Assembly (NCBI RefSeq): GCF_038900055.1 | Contig: NZ_JBBMQM010000001.1 | Span: 62,001 to 126,000, forward strand | Source: Henriciella sp. AS95 | GTDB lineage: Bacteria; Pseudomonadota; Alphaproteobacteria; Caulobacterales; Hyphomonadaceae | Reading direction: 5' to 3' | Length of the DNA: 64,000 bases | In this document: in pieces, positions 1-6,696 of the stretch | Layout: each line of letters opens with the position of its first letter | Position numbering within the stretch: position 1 is the stretch's first letter | Made by a program: the position numbers and the translations under genes | Notes under the pieces: model-generated | The model's database searches: none | The model's input: the letters and a program-made list of their open reading frames with translations, nothing else | Told to the model about the DNA's origin: nothing

Positions 1-575
1 TCACCGAGTGGCTGGCGTGGCTAAAGATTGCGGGGCGCCAGGGACAGGTCGAGTTCACGACAGGCAGCGCGTCGACCCCGCCATCAGCGATTGCGAGCGG
101 GCATTATGCGCTGACACACGGAACGGACCGTCTCTGGGGCGCAACGTTTGAGGCCTGGGAGGGCGGCGTGGTCACTGAGACCGAACAAGCGCGCGCCCAG
201 AACATGGCGGCCCTTGAGACGCTCGATCCGTACTGGCGTCAGGATGCAAGGAAGCAGTCGATCAAGAGCCGCGCCGGCATTCGCGCAACAACGCCGGACC
301 GGTTGCCCCTGATCGGCGCTGTGCCGGATTTTGAGGCGGCGCGAGAGGTGTTTGACGGGGTGCGGCACGGGCAGGTGATTGAGGCGGATGCGCCTCTGGT
401 GCCGGGGCTCTATCTTGCGGGAGGGTTTGGCTCTCGAGGCTTTACCTGGGGGCCGTGGGCGGGTGAAATTCTCGCGGCGCAGCTCCTCTCAGAGCCTGCG
501 CCTGCAAGTGTTGGGGCGCTTCAGGCCGTTTCACCCATGCGGCAGATCCTGCGCGACCTGAAGCGAAGCGGCTGA
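1..575 (+). CDS. mnmC: MnmC C-terminal FAD-dependent oxidoreductase domain (5' truncated by window edge)
   Basis: The frame is open from the first bases of the window (frame 3) to the TGA at 573-575, so only the C-terminal part of the gene is here. The visible segment matches the end of the DAO-type domain of MnmC, which removes the carboxymethyl group from cmnm5(s2)U34 of tRNA using FAD. Seen directly are RAGIRATTPDRLPLIG, matching the family R-x-R-A-x-x-x-D-x-x-P-x-x-G block, and GLYLAGGFGSRGFTWGP, matching the C-terminal FAD-contact motif G-S-R-G. An internal ATG at 168 is not the real start because family homology continues upstream (HYALTHGTDRLWGATFE). Whether the N-terminal methyltransferase half is present lies outside the window. 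It converges end to end with the next gene. Confidence 0.85.
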   Translation, partial: TEWLAWLKIAGRQGQVEFTTGSASTPPSAIASGHYALTHGTDRLWGATFEAWEGGVVTETEQARAQNMAALETLDPYWRQDARKQSIKSRAGIRATTPDRLPLIGAVPDFEAAREVFDGVRHGQVIEADAPLVPGLYLAGGFGSRGFTWGPWAGEILAAQLLSEPAPASVGALQAVSPMRQILRDLKRSG

Positions 576-845
576 TCAGGTCGCCGCGGCGAAGACCAGG
601 TGAACGCCCTGCTCCATCGAAGCCTTGAGCGTCATCTGAACGCCGCCGGCCTCAATATGCACGCCGCCTGCGAAACTGATGACGGTGGCGGCGACCAGCA
701 GAACGATCGCGGCCATACATGCGATCCAACCGCTGGTCTGTAAGTTGCTGGACATTTTGGTTTTCCCCTTGACTGGAAAGTTGATGATCTCGGCCTCTGG
801 CCTCTGGGTTTGCTCGACTGGCAAAGGAAGGATGAGCGCCGACAT
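576..845 (-). CDS. small single-TM protein, last gene of the psp operon
   Basis: This is an 89-residue protein with one hydrophobic segment (about residues 43-61, WIACMAAIVLLVAATVISFA) and no family I recognise. It starts 4 nt after the pspC stop and lies in the same direction, so it is probably the last gene of the psp operon. Two starts are possible. The ATG at 845 is coupled to pspC. The ATG at 755 (59 aa) has a good AAGGGG ribosome site 9 nt upstream and would leave mostly the membrane segment and a short periplasmic tail. Its stop codon abuts the mnmC stop. A role in envelope stress is inferred only from position. Confidence 0.6.
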   Translation of the reverse strand: MSALILPLPVEQTQRPEAEIINFPVKGKTKMSSNLQTSGWIACMAAIVLLVAATVISFAGGVHIEAGGVQMTLKASMEQGVHLVFAAAT

Positions 846-849
846 CGGT

Positions 850-1302
850 TTAGTTCTTCTCTAGGTTTCGGAATTCGCGGCGAAGACGCCATTCGTCGGA
901 GGTGACAGAGCGTTCCAGGTTCTGGAGACGGTCTTCGAGATCCATGAAGCTGTACTTCAGGCCGGAATAGGTCGCCTTGGGGCGGTCAGAAACACCGCGC
1001 CAGAAGGCTTCTTCCTCGGGCGCCAGCGAGCCGTAGCCCTTTGGCGATTTCGGAACCAGCAGGATCATCACGATATAGGCGAGGATGACCAGCGGCCCGG
1101 CGAAGAGAAAGAAGGATGCAACCGCCAGAAGACGAACGACGAGCGGGTCCCACCCGAAGCGTTCTGCGATACCGCCGCAGACGCCCGCCCAGACCCGCTC
1201 AGTGCGCGAGCGGTAAAGGCGTTTCGGGTTTGGCGATCTGAACATATCTTCTTCACCTTCTTGGGGACGATGATGGCGATGATGACGATGGTGACGGGTC
1301 AT
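850..1302 (-). CDS. pspC: phage-shock protein C (PspC domain)
   Basis: This is a 150-residue inner-membrane protein. A PspC domain spans about residues 27-87: RLYRSRTERVWAGVCGGIAE is the conserved amphipathic N-terminal block, followed by a hydrophobic hairpin/TM (FFLFAGPLVILAYIVMILLV). Residues 110-150 look like a coiled coil (LEDRLQNLERSVTSDEWRLR). In the Psp system PspB and PspC sense membrane stress and draw PspA from PspF to the membrane. The gene lies 14 nt after pspB. The chosen ATG gives an unusual His-rich N-terminus (HHRHHRHHR). An ATG at codon 20 (1245), preceded by a GAAGGTGAAGAAG stretch, would remove it. Family assignment is firm; the start is not. Confidence 0.9.
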   Translation of the reverse strand: MTRHHRHHRHHRPQEGEEDMFRSPNPKRLYRSRTERVWAGVCGGIAERFGWDPLVVRLLAVASFFLFAGPLVILAYIVMILLVPKSPKGYGSLAPEEEAFWRGVSDRPKATYSGLKYSFMDLEDRLQNLERSVTSDEWRLRREFRNLEKN

Positions 1303-1316
1303 TTTCTTTTTTCTTT

Positions 1317-1574
1317 CTATCGGTCTAGCGGGGAGCGGGGCCGGCGCGGGGCCGAGATCCCATCCTCCTGAGGTGTGTCTACGAGCTGCTCGAGGGTCTC
1401 GATGCGGCGCTCCATGGCTTTCGCGGAGCGCCAGAGGTCTTCGAGCATGCGCTCATCGTCGGGTTCGAGGGTCTTCTGCTTCCGCCAGAGGGTGATGTAG
1501 TGGAACACCATGCCCGGAAAGACGATGAAGATTGATGCGATCGCGACGATGGCGATGATGTATTCGGGATCCAT
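1317..1574 (-). CDS. pspB: phage-shock protein B
   Basis: This is an 85-residue protein with an N-terminal membrane anchor (residues 5-27, YIIAIVAIASIFIVFPG) followed by a cytoplasmic helix. The helix carries the PspB signature: WRKQK, then an acidic linker, LEDLWRSAKAMERRIETLE and a short basic tail. PspB is the partner of PspC in sensing inner-membrane stress. The ribosome site AAGGAAGGA lies inside the last codons of the 34-aa gene upstream, two bases separate the two genes, and translation is probably coupled. The length is close to that of known PspB proteins (about 75-85 aa). Confidence 0.9.
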   Translation of the reverse strand: MDPEYIIAIVAIASIFIVFPGMVFHYITLWRKQKTLEPDDERMLEDLWRSAKAMERRIETLEQLVDTPQEDGISAPRRPRSPLDR

Positions 1575-1576
1575 AA

Positions 1577-1681
1577 CTATCCTTCCTTGCCTGGGACCTG
1601 CTCATCCATTTGCTGGAGTATAAGGCCAGGCACGATAATAACAGATAGAATGGCCGCGAGTACGATAAGTGAGATCAGCAT
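1577..1681 (-). CDS. 34-aa membrane micro-protein between pspA and pspB
   Basis: A short frame on the minus strand runs from the ATG at 1681-1679 to the TAG at 1579-1577. It encodes 34 residues: a strongly hydrophobic N-terminal helix (LISLIVLAAILSVIIVPGL), then a short charged tail ending QQMDEQVPGKEG. It starts 3 nt after the pspA TAA. GAGGAC, the end of the pspA coding region, serves as its ribosome site, and its own 3' end carries the ribosome site of pspB. It therefore fills the whole pspA-pspB gap with coupled signals on both sides, which argues that it is translated. It resembles small Psp-locus membrane proteins (PspD/PspG type) in concept only; I see no clear homology. Confidence 0.65.
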   Translation of the reverse strand: MLISLIVLAAILSVIIVPGLILQQMDEQVPGKEG

Positions 1682-1684
1682 CGA

Positions 1685-2380
1685 TTAGTCCTCGCTGTCT
1701 TTGGCTTTGGCAGACTTTGCAGTCGACTTGGCGCGTGACTTCTTCAGGGCTTCGAGTTCCTTTTCGACAGCTTCGTCGCGTTCGAGAGCGGCGAATTCTG
1801 CTTCAAGGCTTGGCTCTGAGCCTTTGATCTGGTCGGCATAGGCCTCCATCTCATCGACCTTGCGTTCGACGCTCGCATAGCGGGCAAGGGCGTCGTCAAC
1901 TTTGCCGTCATAGGTCTGCGACCGCATACGGATACGTTGCTCAGCAGCTTCCCGGCGCATCATGAGCGCACGGTGCTTGGCTTTCGCCTCGTCGAGCTTG
2001 GCCTGCAGCTTGGCAAGATCGTCCTGGTGCTTCTCGAAGGCTTCTTCGGCAGCAACCATCGCATTTTTGCGGCGGTCGATTTCGCCATCGGCTTTCTGTT
2101 TGGCAACCAGCGCACCGCGGGCGAGGTCTTCACGGCCCTTGTCGATGGCAACGCCGGCCTTGTTTTCCCAGTCGTTGCGGACCTTGGTGTAATAGTCGAT
2201 CTCGCGTTCCATTTCCTTCTTGTCGGCCATGGCGCGGGCGGCGGAGGTGCGAACCTCAACGAGCGTGTCTTCCATTTCCTGGATGATCAGGCGCGCGATT
2301 TTTTCCGGGTTTTCTGCACTGTCCAGCATCGCATTGATGTTGGAGTTGATGATGTCGCCGAGGCGGGAAAAAAGTCCCAT
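1685..2380 (-). CDS. pspA: phage-shock protein A (PspA/IM30)
   Basis: This is a 231-residue protein, almost wholly helical coiled coil, with the PspA/IM30 start MGLFSRLGDIINSNINAMLD and the conserved NPEKIARLIIQEMEDTLVEV block. PspA binds stressed inner membrane as oligomers and, when free, inhibits the activator PspF. The C-terminus carries an extra Lys/Ala/Asp-rich tail (SRAKSTAKSAKAKDSED). A ribosome site AAGGA lies 8 nt before the ATG. It is the second gene of a leftward operon under the sigma-54 promoter at 2643-2658, with pspF divergent, which is the classic Psp arrangement. Confidence 0.95.
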   Translation of the reverse strand: MGLFSRLGDIINSNINAMLDSAENPEKIARLIIQEMEDTLVEVRTSAARAMADKKEMEREIDYYTKVRNDWENKAGVAIDKGREDLARGALVAKQKADGEIDRRKNAMVAAEEAFEKHQDDLAKLQAKLDEAKAKHRALMMRREAAEQRIRMRSQTYDGKVDDALARYASVERKVDEMEAYADQIKGSEPSLEAEFAALERDEAVEKELEALKKSRAKSTAKSAKAKDSED

Positions 2381-2444
2381 TGTATTTATCCTTTCGTACT
2401 CGGTGATGTCTGGGAGGAGACGTCAGTTGAACTCTGTCAGGCGC

Positions 2445-2585
2445 TTAGAAGAAGAGGCCGCCGAGGAAGACACCGGCTGCGAAGAACATCCAGCATTCGG
2501 CGGGACGTGATGCGAGCCAGCGACCAAACTTGCCCGAGTTTTCCCGGGTTTCCTGGTAGCGTGTGTCATAACGTGGATCGGTCAT
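2445..2585 (-). CDS. 46-aa C-tail-anchored membrane protein, first gene of the psp operon
   Basis: A short protein begins MTDPRYDTRYQETRENSGKF and ends in a hydrophobic segment (CWMFFAAGVFLGGLFF), so a soluble N-terminus with a C-terminal anchor is likely. A longer frame upstream (ATG at 2636) exists. The predicted sigma-54 transcription start, near 2632, would leave that ATG without a leader, so I place the start at 2585. It precedes pspA by 64 nt and is the promoter-proximal gene. I do not recognise the family; its position suggests a small Psp effector or sensor. Confidence 0.6.
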   Translation of the reverse strand: MTDPRYDTRYQETRENSGKFGRWLASRPAECWMFFAAGVFLGGLFF

Positions 2586-2642
2586 TTCGTTCTTTAGTCC
2601 TTCAGTTTTGGCGACGCCCATCGCCTGTGATGGCATAGGTAT

Positions 2643-2658
2643 TTCAAGGACCGTGCCA
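2643..2658 (-). promoter_or_regulatory. sigma-54 promoter of the psp operon
   Basis: Read on the minus strand the bases are TGGCACGGTCCTTGAA. Against the sigma-54 consensus TGGCACR-N4-TTGCW, the -24 box is perfect (TGGCACG), the spacing is exact, and the -12 box differs at one core base (TTGAA for TTGCW). Transcription would start near 2632 and run into the 46-aa gene and pspA. A sigma-54 promoter facing away from pspF is what the Psp system requires. Confidence 0.8.
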
Positions 2659-2746
2659 GTTTGGCGGTAACCAGTTAGTGTATTGTTTTTTATAGATTTA
2701 TTTTTTACTGGCGTGAAACCGTCTTGTCATTTTTAGTCTTTTTGAC

Positions 2747-2761
2747 CAACTATTTTAGTTG
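2747..2761. promoter_or_regulatory. perfect inverted repeat, candidate PspF upstream activating site
   Basis: CAACTA-TTT-TAGTTG is a perfect 6+6 inverted repeat. It lies about 90-100 nt upstream of the sigma-54 -24 box and 31 nt before the pspF start codon. PspF binds enhancer sites upstream of psp promoters, and in other species these overlap the pspF promoter, so the place fits both activation of psp and autorepression of pspF. The assignment is from position and symmetry only. Confidence 0.45.
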
Positions 2762-2792
2762 TTTTCGCCGGTGATTTAGTTATATTGCCCTT

Positions 2793-3860
2793 ATGATTGG
2801 TGAAGCTCCCCAAATTGTTGGCGAGGCCCCCGAATGGCTTTCGGCGCTCGAACATATTTCGAGGCTGGCCCCTCTGGAGCGCCCGGCGCTCGTCATTGGC
2901 GAGCGGGGGACGGGCAAGGAGCTGGTCGCCGAACGGCTTCACTTCCTCTCGCGCCGCTGGGACGGGCCTTATGTGAAGGTGAACTGCGCGGCGCTTTCCA
3001 ATGACCTGCTCGATTCTGAACTGTTCGGGCATGAGCGCGGCGCGTTTACCGGCGCGACCGATCGGCGTCAGGGCCGGTTCGAGCTGGCTGATGGCGGCAC
3101 CATCTTTCTCGATGAGATCGCGACCGCCTCCCAGCGCGTCCAGGAGAAGCTCCTGCGCGTGATCGAATATGGAGAGTTCCAGCGTCTCGGCGGGGAGAAG
3201 GTCCAGACCACCAATGTGCGCGTTGTCGCGGCAACCAACGTGGATCTGCCCTCGGCTGTGCGCGCGGGAAAGTTCAGGGCTGACCTGCTCGACCGGCTGG
3301 CCTTCGATGTGGTGACATTGCCGCCGCTGAGAGCGCGGAAAGGCGACGCGACGCTGCTCGCCGACTTCTTTGCCCGGCGGATGGCGCGCGAGATGCTGGA
3401 GGACTTTCCGGGCTTCTCGCCCTCAGCCATCGCGGCCATCGAAGCGCATGACTGGCCCGGCAATGTCCGTGAGCTGCGAAATTTCGCGCAGCGCATCACC
3501 GCCCGCGCGCTGACCAACCCCACGGGCGAGCCGGTTCGCTTCGATCCGGAGGCGCTGGATCCGTTCGAGTCACCTTATCGCCCGCCAGCGGTCTTGACGG
3601 GCAGTCCTGCGCCCCCACCTAAGGCAGCCGCACCGGCCCTGCCCAAACCTCAGCTTGGGGCCTCCTTCGAGGAGCAGACTAAACTTTTTGAAACCGCCTT
3701 GATCGACGCGGCGCTTGGCGCCCATGATGGTCATCAGGGAAAGGCGGCCGAGACGCTGGGCCTCACCTATCACCAGCTGCGCGGCCTTCTTAAAAAACAT
3801 GATTACGGCAAGAAGCCGGGCAAACCGGACACGGCCGAAGACATAGCAAGCCCGCCCTAG
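2793..3860 (+). CDS. pspF: PspF, sigma-54-dependent activator of the psp operon
   Basis: This is a 355-residue AAA+ enhancer-binding protein that starts directly with the ATPase domain and has no receiver or sensor domain, as in PspF. Walker A is GERGTGKE (residues 36-43), the sigma-54 contact loop GAFTGA is at 83-88, and Walker B is GGTIFLDE (101-108). The arginine-finger region and WPGNVREL follow. A Pro/Ala-rich linker (about 268-290) leads to a C-terminal Fis-type helix-turn-helix (AAETLGLTYHQLRGLLKKH). It is divergent from the psp operon and adjacent to a sigma-54 promoter. It is somewhat longer than E. coli PspF (325 aa) because of the linker and a short C-terminal tail. Its activity is expected to be held in check by PspA. 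Confidence 0.93.
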   Translation: MIGEAPQIVGEAPEWLSALEHISRLAPLERPALVIGERGTGKELVAERLHFLSRRWDGPYVKVNCAALSNDLLDSELFGHERGAFTGATDRRQGRFELADGGTIFLDEIATASQRVQEKLLRVIEYGEFQRLGGEKVQTTNVRVVAATNVDLPSAVRAGKFRADLLDRLAFDVVTLPPLRARKGDATLLADFFARRMAREMLEDFPGFSPSAIAAIEAHDWPGNVRELRNFAQRITARALTNPTGEPVRFDPEALDPFESPYRPPAVLTGSPAPPPKAAAPALPKPQLGASFEEQTKLFETALIDAALGAHDGHQGKAAETLGLTYHQLRGLLKKHDYGKKPGKPDTAEDIASPP

Positions 3861-3898
3861 AAGCACTTTCTTAGGCAATACCTGCAAAGGAGTTTACC

Positions 3899-4699
3899 AT
3901 GCAGGCTTCCCAGATCACGCCGAACACACCCATCGACACCGCACCGCCTCGCGACGGCGCGCAGCAATTTCTCGGCCTGCCCTTCCAGGCCATGAAGGCC
4001 CGCGATGCTGCCCGGCACATTGCGGCCAATGCTCTCGGCAGCGAGGGCTTCTGGTATGTGGTGACCCCGAATGTCGACCATATGGTGCGCCTGAAGCGCG
4101 AGCCGGACCTCGGCGAAATGTATCACGGCTCCGGCCTTATCCTGAATGACAGCCGCATCCTGGAACTGCTGGCGAGCTGGGAGCGGATGGACCTGCCCGC
4201 CTCGCCGGGTGCTGACATCGTGCAAGCGATTTTCGAAAGGGAACTGGAGCGCGATGAGCCGGTGGTCGTCATTGGCTGCACGGCGAGCGAGATCACGGCA
4301 CTGAAAGCGAAGTTCGGCCTGTCAGATGTGCGCTGGCATGATGCGCCGATGGGGCTGCGCAACAATCCGGACGCGATCCGCAAGGCGGCTGAGTTCATGT
4401 CGGAAAACCCGGCGCGCTTTCACTTCCTGTGTGTCGGCTCACCCCAGCAGGAAATGGTCGCGATGGCAGCGCGTGAGCGCGGCGACGTTCAGGGCGTCGG
4501 AATCTGTTGTGGCGCGAGCATCGATTTTCTCACCGGCAAGACGCGGCGTGCGCCGGAATGGATGCGCAAGAACCGGCTCGAATGGCTCCACAGGCTGACG
4601 AACGAGCCGCAGCGCCTGGCAAAGCGCTACCTCATTGACGGACCGACAATATTCGGGATGTGGCGACGCGACAGGAAAGCGCGCAAGGCCGCCCGCTGA
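3899..4699 (+). CDS. WecG/TagA/CpsF-family glycosyltransferase
   Basis: A 266-residue GT26 protein. Family blocks seen are VTPNVDHMVRLKREPDLGEM, then the LILNDSRIL segment corresponding to the D-(G/S) motif, SPGADIV, a VVIGC Rossmann strand, FLCVGSPQQEMVA and GICCGASIDFLTGKTRRAP, ending RNRLEWLHRL-type (KNRLEWLHRLTNEPQRLAKR). These enzymes add N-acetylmannosaminuronate or N-acetylmannosamine to a lipid-linked sugar during surface polysaccharide or teichoic acid synthesis; the substrate here cannot be told. A strong AAGGAG ribosome site precedes the ATG. No other polysaccharide gene is adjacent. Confidence 0.88.
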   Translation: MQASQITPNTPIDTAPPRDGAQQFLGLPFQAMKARDAARHIAANALGSEGFWYVVTPNVDHMVRLKREPDLGEMYHGSGLILNDSRILELLASWERMDLPASPGADIVQAIFERELERDEPVVVIGCTASEITALKAKFGLSDVRWHDAPMGLRNNPDAIRKAAEFMSENPARFHFLCVGSPQQEMVAMAARERGDVQGVGICCGASIDFLTGKTRRAPEWMRKNRLEWLHRLTNEPQRLAKRYLIDGPTIFGMWRRDRKARKAAR

Positions 4700-4903
4700 T
4701 CAGCCGGCTGGCGCATCCGGATCGTACTTGCCGCCCTTGAGGACGAAGCGTCGGTCGCAATAGCCGCACTCGACCATTTCATCGTCGCCCATCTCGTACC
4801 AGACCTTCGGGTGGCCAAGCGCTGTGCCGCCGCCGTCACAAGCGACGCGGTGCTCTGGCGTAATGATGGTTTCCGGTGCGCCTGGAAGTGGTGTCGTGGA
4901 CAT
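4700..4903 (-). CDS. zinc-finger (CHCC) domain protein
   Basis: A 67-residue protein with the zf-CHCC arrangement: Cys, 8 residues, His, 14 residues, Cys-Gly-Tyr-Cys (CDGGGTALGHP ... VECGYCDRRF). This is the fold of the mitochondrial complex I subunit NDUFS6; in alphaproteobacteria such small proteins bind zinc and are often linked to respiratory complex I. The longer frame (start 4984) adds residues without family resemblance, so the ATG at 4903 (MSTTPLPGAPE) is preferred. Its stop abuts the stop of the convergent glycosyltransferase gene. Confidence 0.82.
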   Translation of the reverse strand: MSTTPLPGAPETIITPEHRVACDGGGTALGHPKVWYEMGDDEMVECGYCDRRFVLKGGKYDPDAPAG

Positions 4904-5027
4904 GATGATACCCTGTTCCGCGATGACAGCATTGCCTGCCTGAAATGTGGGCCATAGGTAGTCTGTGACCGGCGCCGCAGTCAATTGCCAAGGGCACGAG
5001 ACCGACAGCTTTAGAGGGATGAGACTG

Positions 5028-5675
5028 ATGAAACCGACGCTCTATCATTGCCGCAATGCCCGATCCTTCCGCCCGCTCTGGGCGTTGGAGGAGCTGGAAA
5101 TGGATTATGAGCTGGTCAATCTGCCTTTCCCGCCTCGCGTAAAGTACAAGCCGTATCTTGAGATCAATCCGCTCGGCACCATCCCGTTCTATACGGACGG
5201 AACAGTGAAGATGACGGAGTCCACCGCGATCTGCGATTATCTGGGCCAGACGCAGCAAGGCCATGACCTGATCATCCGGCCCAATGAGAAGGATTTCGGG
5301 GCTTACCTCAACTGGATGTATTTCGCGGACGCGACGCTGACCTTTCCGCAGACGCTGGTGCTCCGCTATGAGACGCTGGAACCCAAGAACCGGCGCCAGC
5401 CACAGGTCGCTGACGACTACCGGATGTGGTTTGCCGGCCGGCTGATGGGCGTTGACCGGCATCTGGAGCATAATCTGTGGATGGCTGGGGGGCGGTTTAC
5501 GATGGCGGATATTGCGATTGGCTATGCCATTCTGCTGGCCTCTGTCCTGCCACCACTTGAGAGGTGCATTACATCGACCTGCAAGGTCTATCTCGACCGG
5601 CTGCGCGAACGTCCGGGGTTTCAGAGAGCACAGACCAGACAAAAAGAAACGCCGGTGGTTCAGATCGACGGCTAG
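5028..5675 (+). CDS. glutathione S-transferase family protein
   Basis: A 215-residue cytosolic GST-fold protein. The N-terminal thioredoxin-like domain (MKPTLYHCRNARSFRPLWAL, then NPLGTIPF with the cis-proline, and the MTESTAICDYL glutathione-binding motif) is followed by an all-helical C-terminal domain with the N-capping motif (RFTMADIAIGYA). A Ser in RNARS is a candidate catalytic residue. Start chosen at 5028 because AGAGGG sits 9 nt upstream; an ATG at 5019 is too close to it. Substrate unknown. Confidence 0.88.
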   Translation: MKPTLYHCRNARSFRPLWALEELEMDYELVNLPFPPRVKYKPYLEINPLGTIPFYTDGTVKMTESTAICDYLGQTQQGHDLIIRPNEKDFGAYLNWMYFADATLTFPQTLVLRYETLEPKNRRQPQVADDYRMWFAGRLMGVDRHLEHNLWMAGGRFTMADIAIGYAILLASVLPPLERCITSTCKVYLDRLRERPGFQRAQTRQKETPVVQIDG

Positions 5676-5716
5676 GCGTCCTATATGTCGCCTTCAGCTG
5701 ATGGATCGGAGGGCGC

Positions 5717-6658
5717 ATGTCCGCACCTGACTATGCAATCGAAGTCGAAAATCTCGACAAGACTTACGCGGCCAGCGGCAAGATGCCGGAAAAGCGCGCG
5801 CTGAAAGGCATCGACCTCAAAATTCCTCGTGGTCACATTTTCGGCCTGCTCGGCCCGAACGGCGCCGGCAAGTCGACCTTCATCAACATCCTGGCGGGCC
5901 TCGTCACCAAGACGTCCGGCAAGGCGGAGATCTGGGGCATGGACATCGACAAGCATCCGCGTGCGAGCCGGGCGGCGATCGGCGTGGTCAACCAGGAAAT
6001 CACCATGGACCCGTTCTTCACTCCGGAAGAAGCGCTGGAGCTGCAGGCCGGTTTCTATGGTGTGCCAAAGGCTGACCGGCGCACCGATGAAATTCTCGAT
6101 GCGGTGGGCCTGCTCGACAAGCGCGACGCCTATGTCCGCCAGCTCTCTGGCGGCATGAAGCGGCGCCTGATGGTGGCCAAGGCGCTGGTGCACAACCCGC
6201 CTGTGCTGATCCTTGACGAGCCGACCGCCGGTGTCGATGTCGAGCTTCGCCGCTCGCTCTGGCAATATGTCCGCCGCCTGCACGATGAAGGCACGACCAT
6301 CATCCTGACGACACACTATCTGGAAGAAGCCGAAGAGCTTTGCGATGAGATCGCCATCGTCAATCATGGCGAGATCATTGCCTGCGAACCGACGCAGACA
6401 CTTCTGAAGCGTCTCGATCAGCGCATTCTGTTCGTCACCCCGCGTGAGCCCCTCACAAGTGTGCCCGAAAGCCTCAACAATCTCGAAATTGAACTGCTGT
6501 CGACCGGCGACCTGAAGATCGGCTATCGCGGCAATGAGACCGGCATCGGCCGCATTCTCGAACAGGTCCGCGAAGCCGGTATTGGAGTGGCTGACCTTTC
6601 AACCGATCAGCCCAATCTCGAAGACGTATTTGTCGCCATGACAACGGAAGCGGCTTGA
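5717..6658 (+). CDS. ABC transporter ATP-binding protein (DrrA/CcmA-like), no permease nearby
   Basis: A 313-residue ABC ATPase with Walker A GPNGAGKST, Q-loop VNQEITMDPF, signature LSGGMKRRL, Walker B LILDEPTAGVD, and H-loop TTHYLEEAE. The C-terminal 80 residues form the extra domain typical of drug or polysaccharide exporters of the ABC-2 type (DrrA, YadG-like). Such proteins normally pair with an ABC-2 permease encoded next door, but the next gene is a MATE transporter, so the partner must be elsewhere. YadG-like exporters are the closest guess; the cargo is unknown. Confidence 0.9.
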   Translation: MSAPDYAIEVENLDKTYAASGKMPEKRALKGIDLKIPRGHIFGLLGPNGAGKSTFINILAGLVTKTSGKAEIWGMDIDKHPRASRAAIGVVNQEITMDPFFTPEEALELQAGFYGVPKADRRTDEILDAVGLLDKRDAYVRQLSGGMKRRLMVAKALVHNPPVLILDEPTAGVDVELRRSLWQYVRRLHDEGTTIILTTHYLEEAEELCDEIAIVNHGEIIACEPTQTLLKRLDQRILFVTPREPLTSVPESLNNLEIELLSTGDLKIGYRGNETGIGRILEQVREAGIGVADLSTDQPNLEDVFVAMTTEAA

Positions 6659-6696
6659 TCTAAGAAACGGTCTTTCCGCTTAGTGGTGAGATTGTC

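Noticed and set aside
2586-2636. N-terminal extension of the 46-aa psp protein
   Set aside because: The sigma-54 start site near 2632 would leave the first ATG without a leader.
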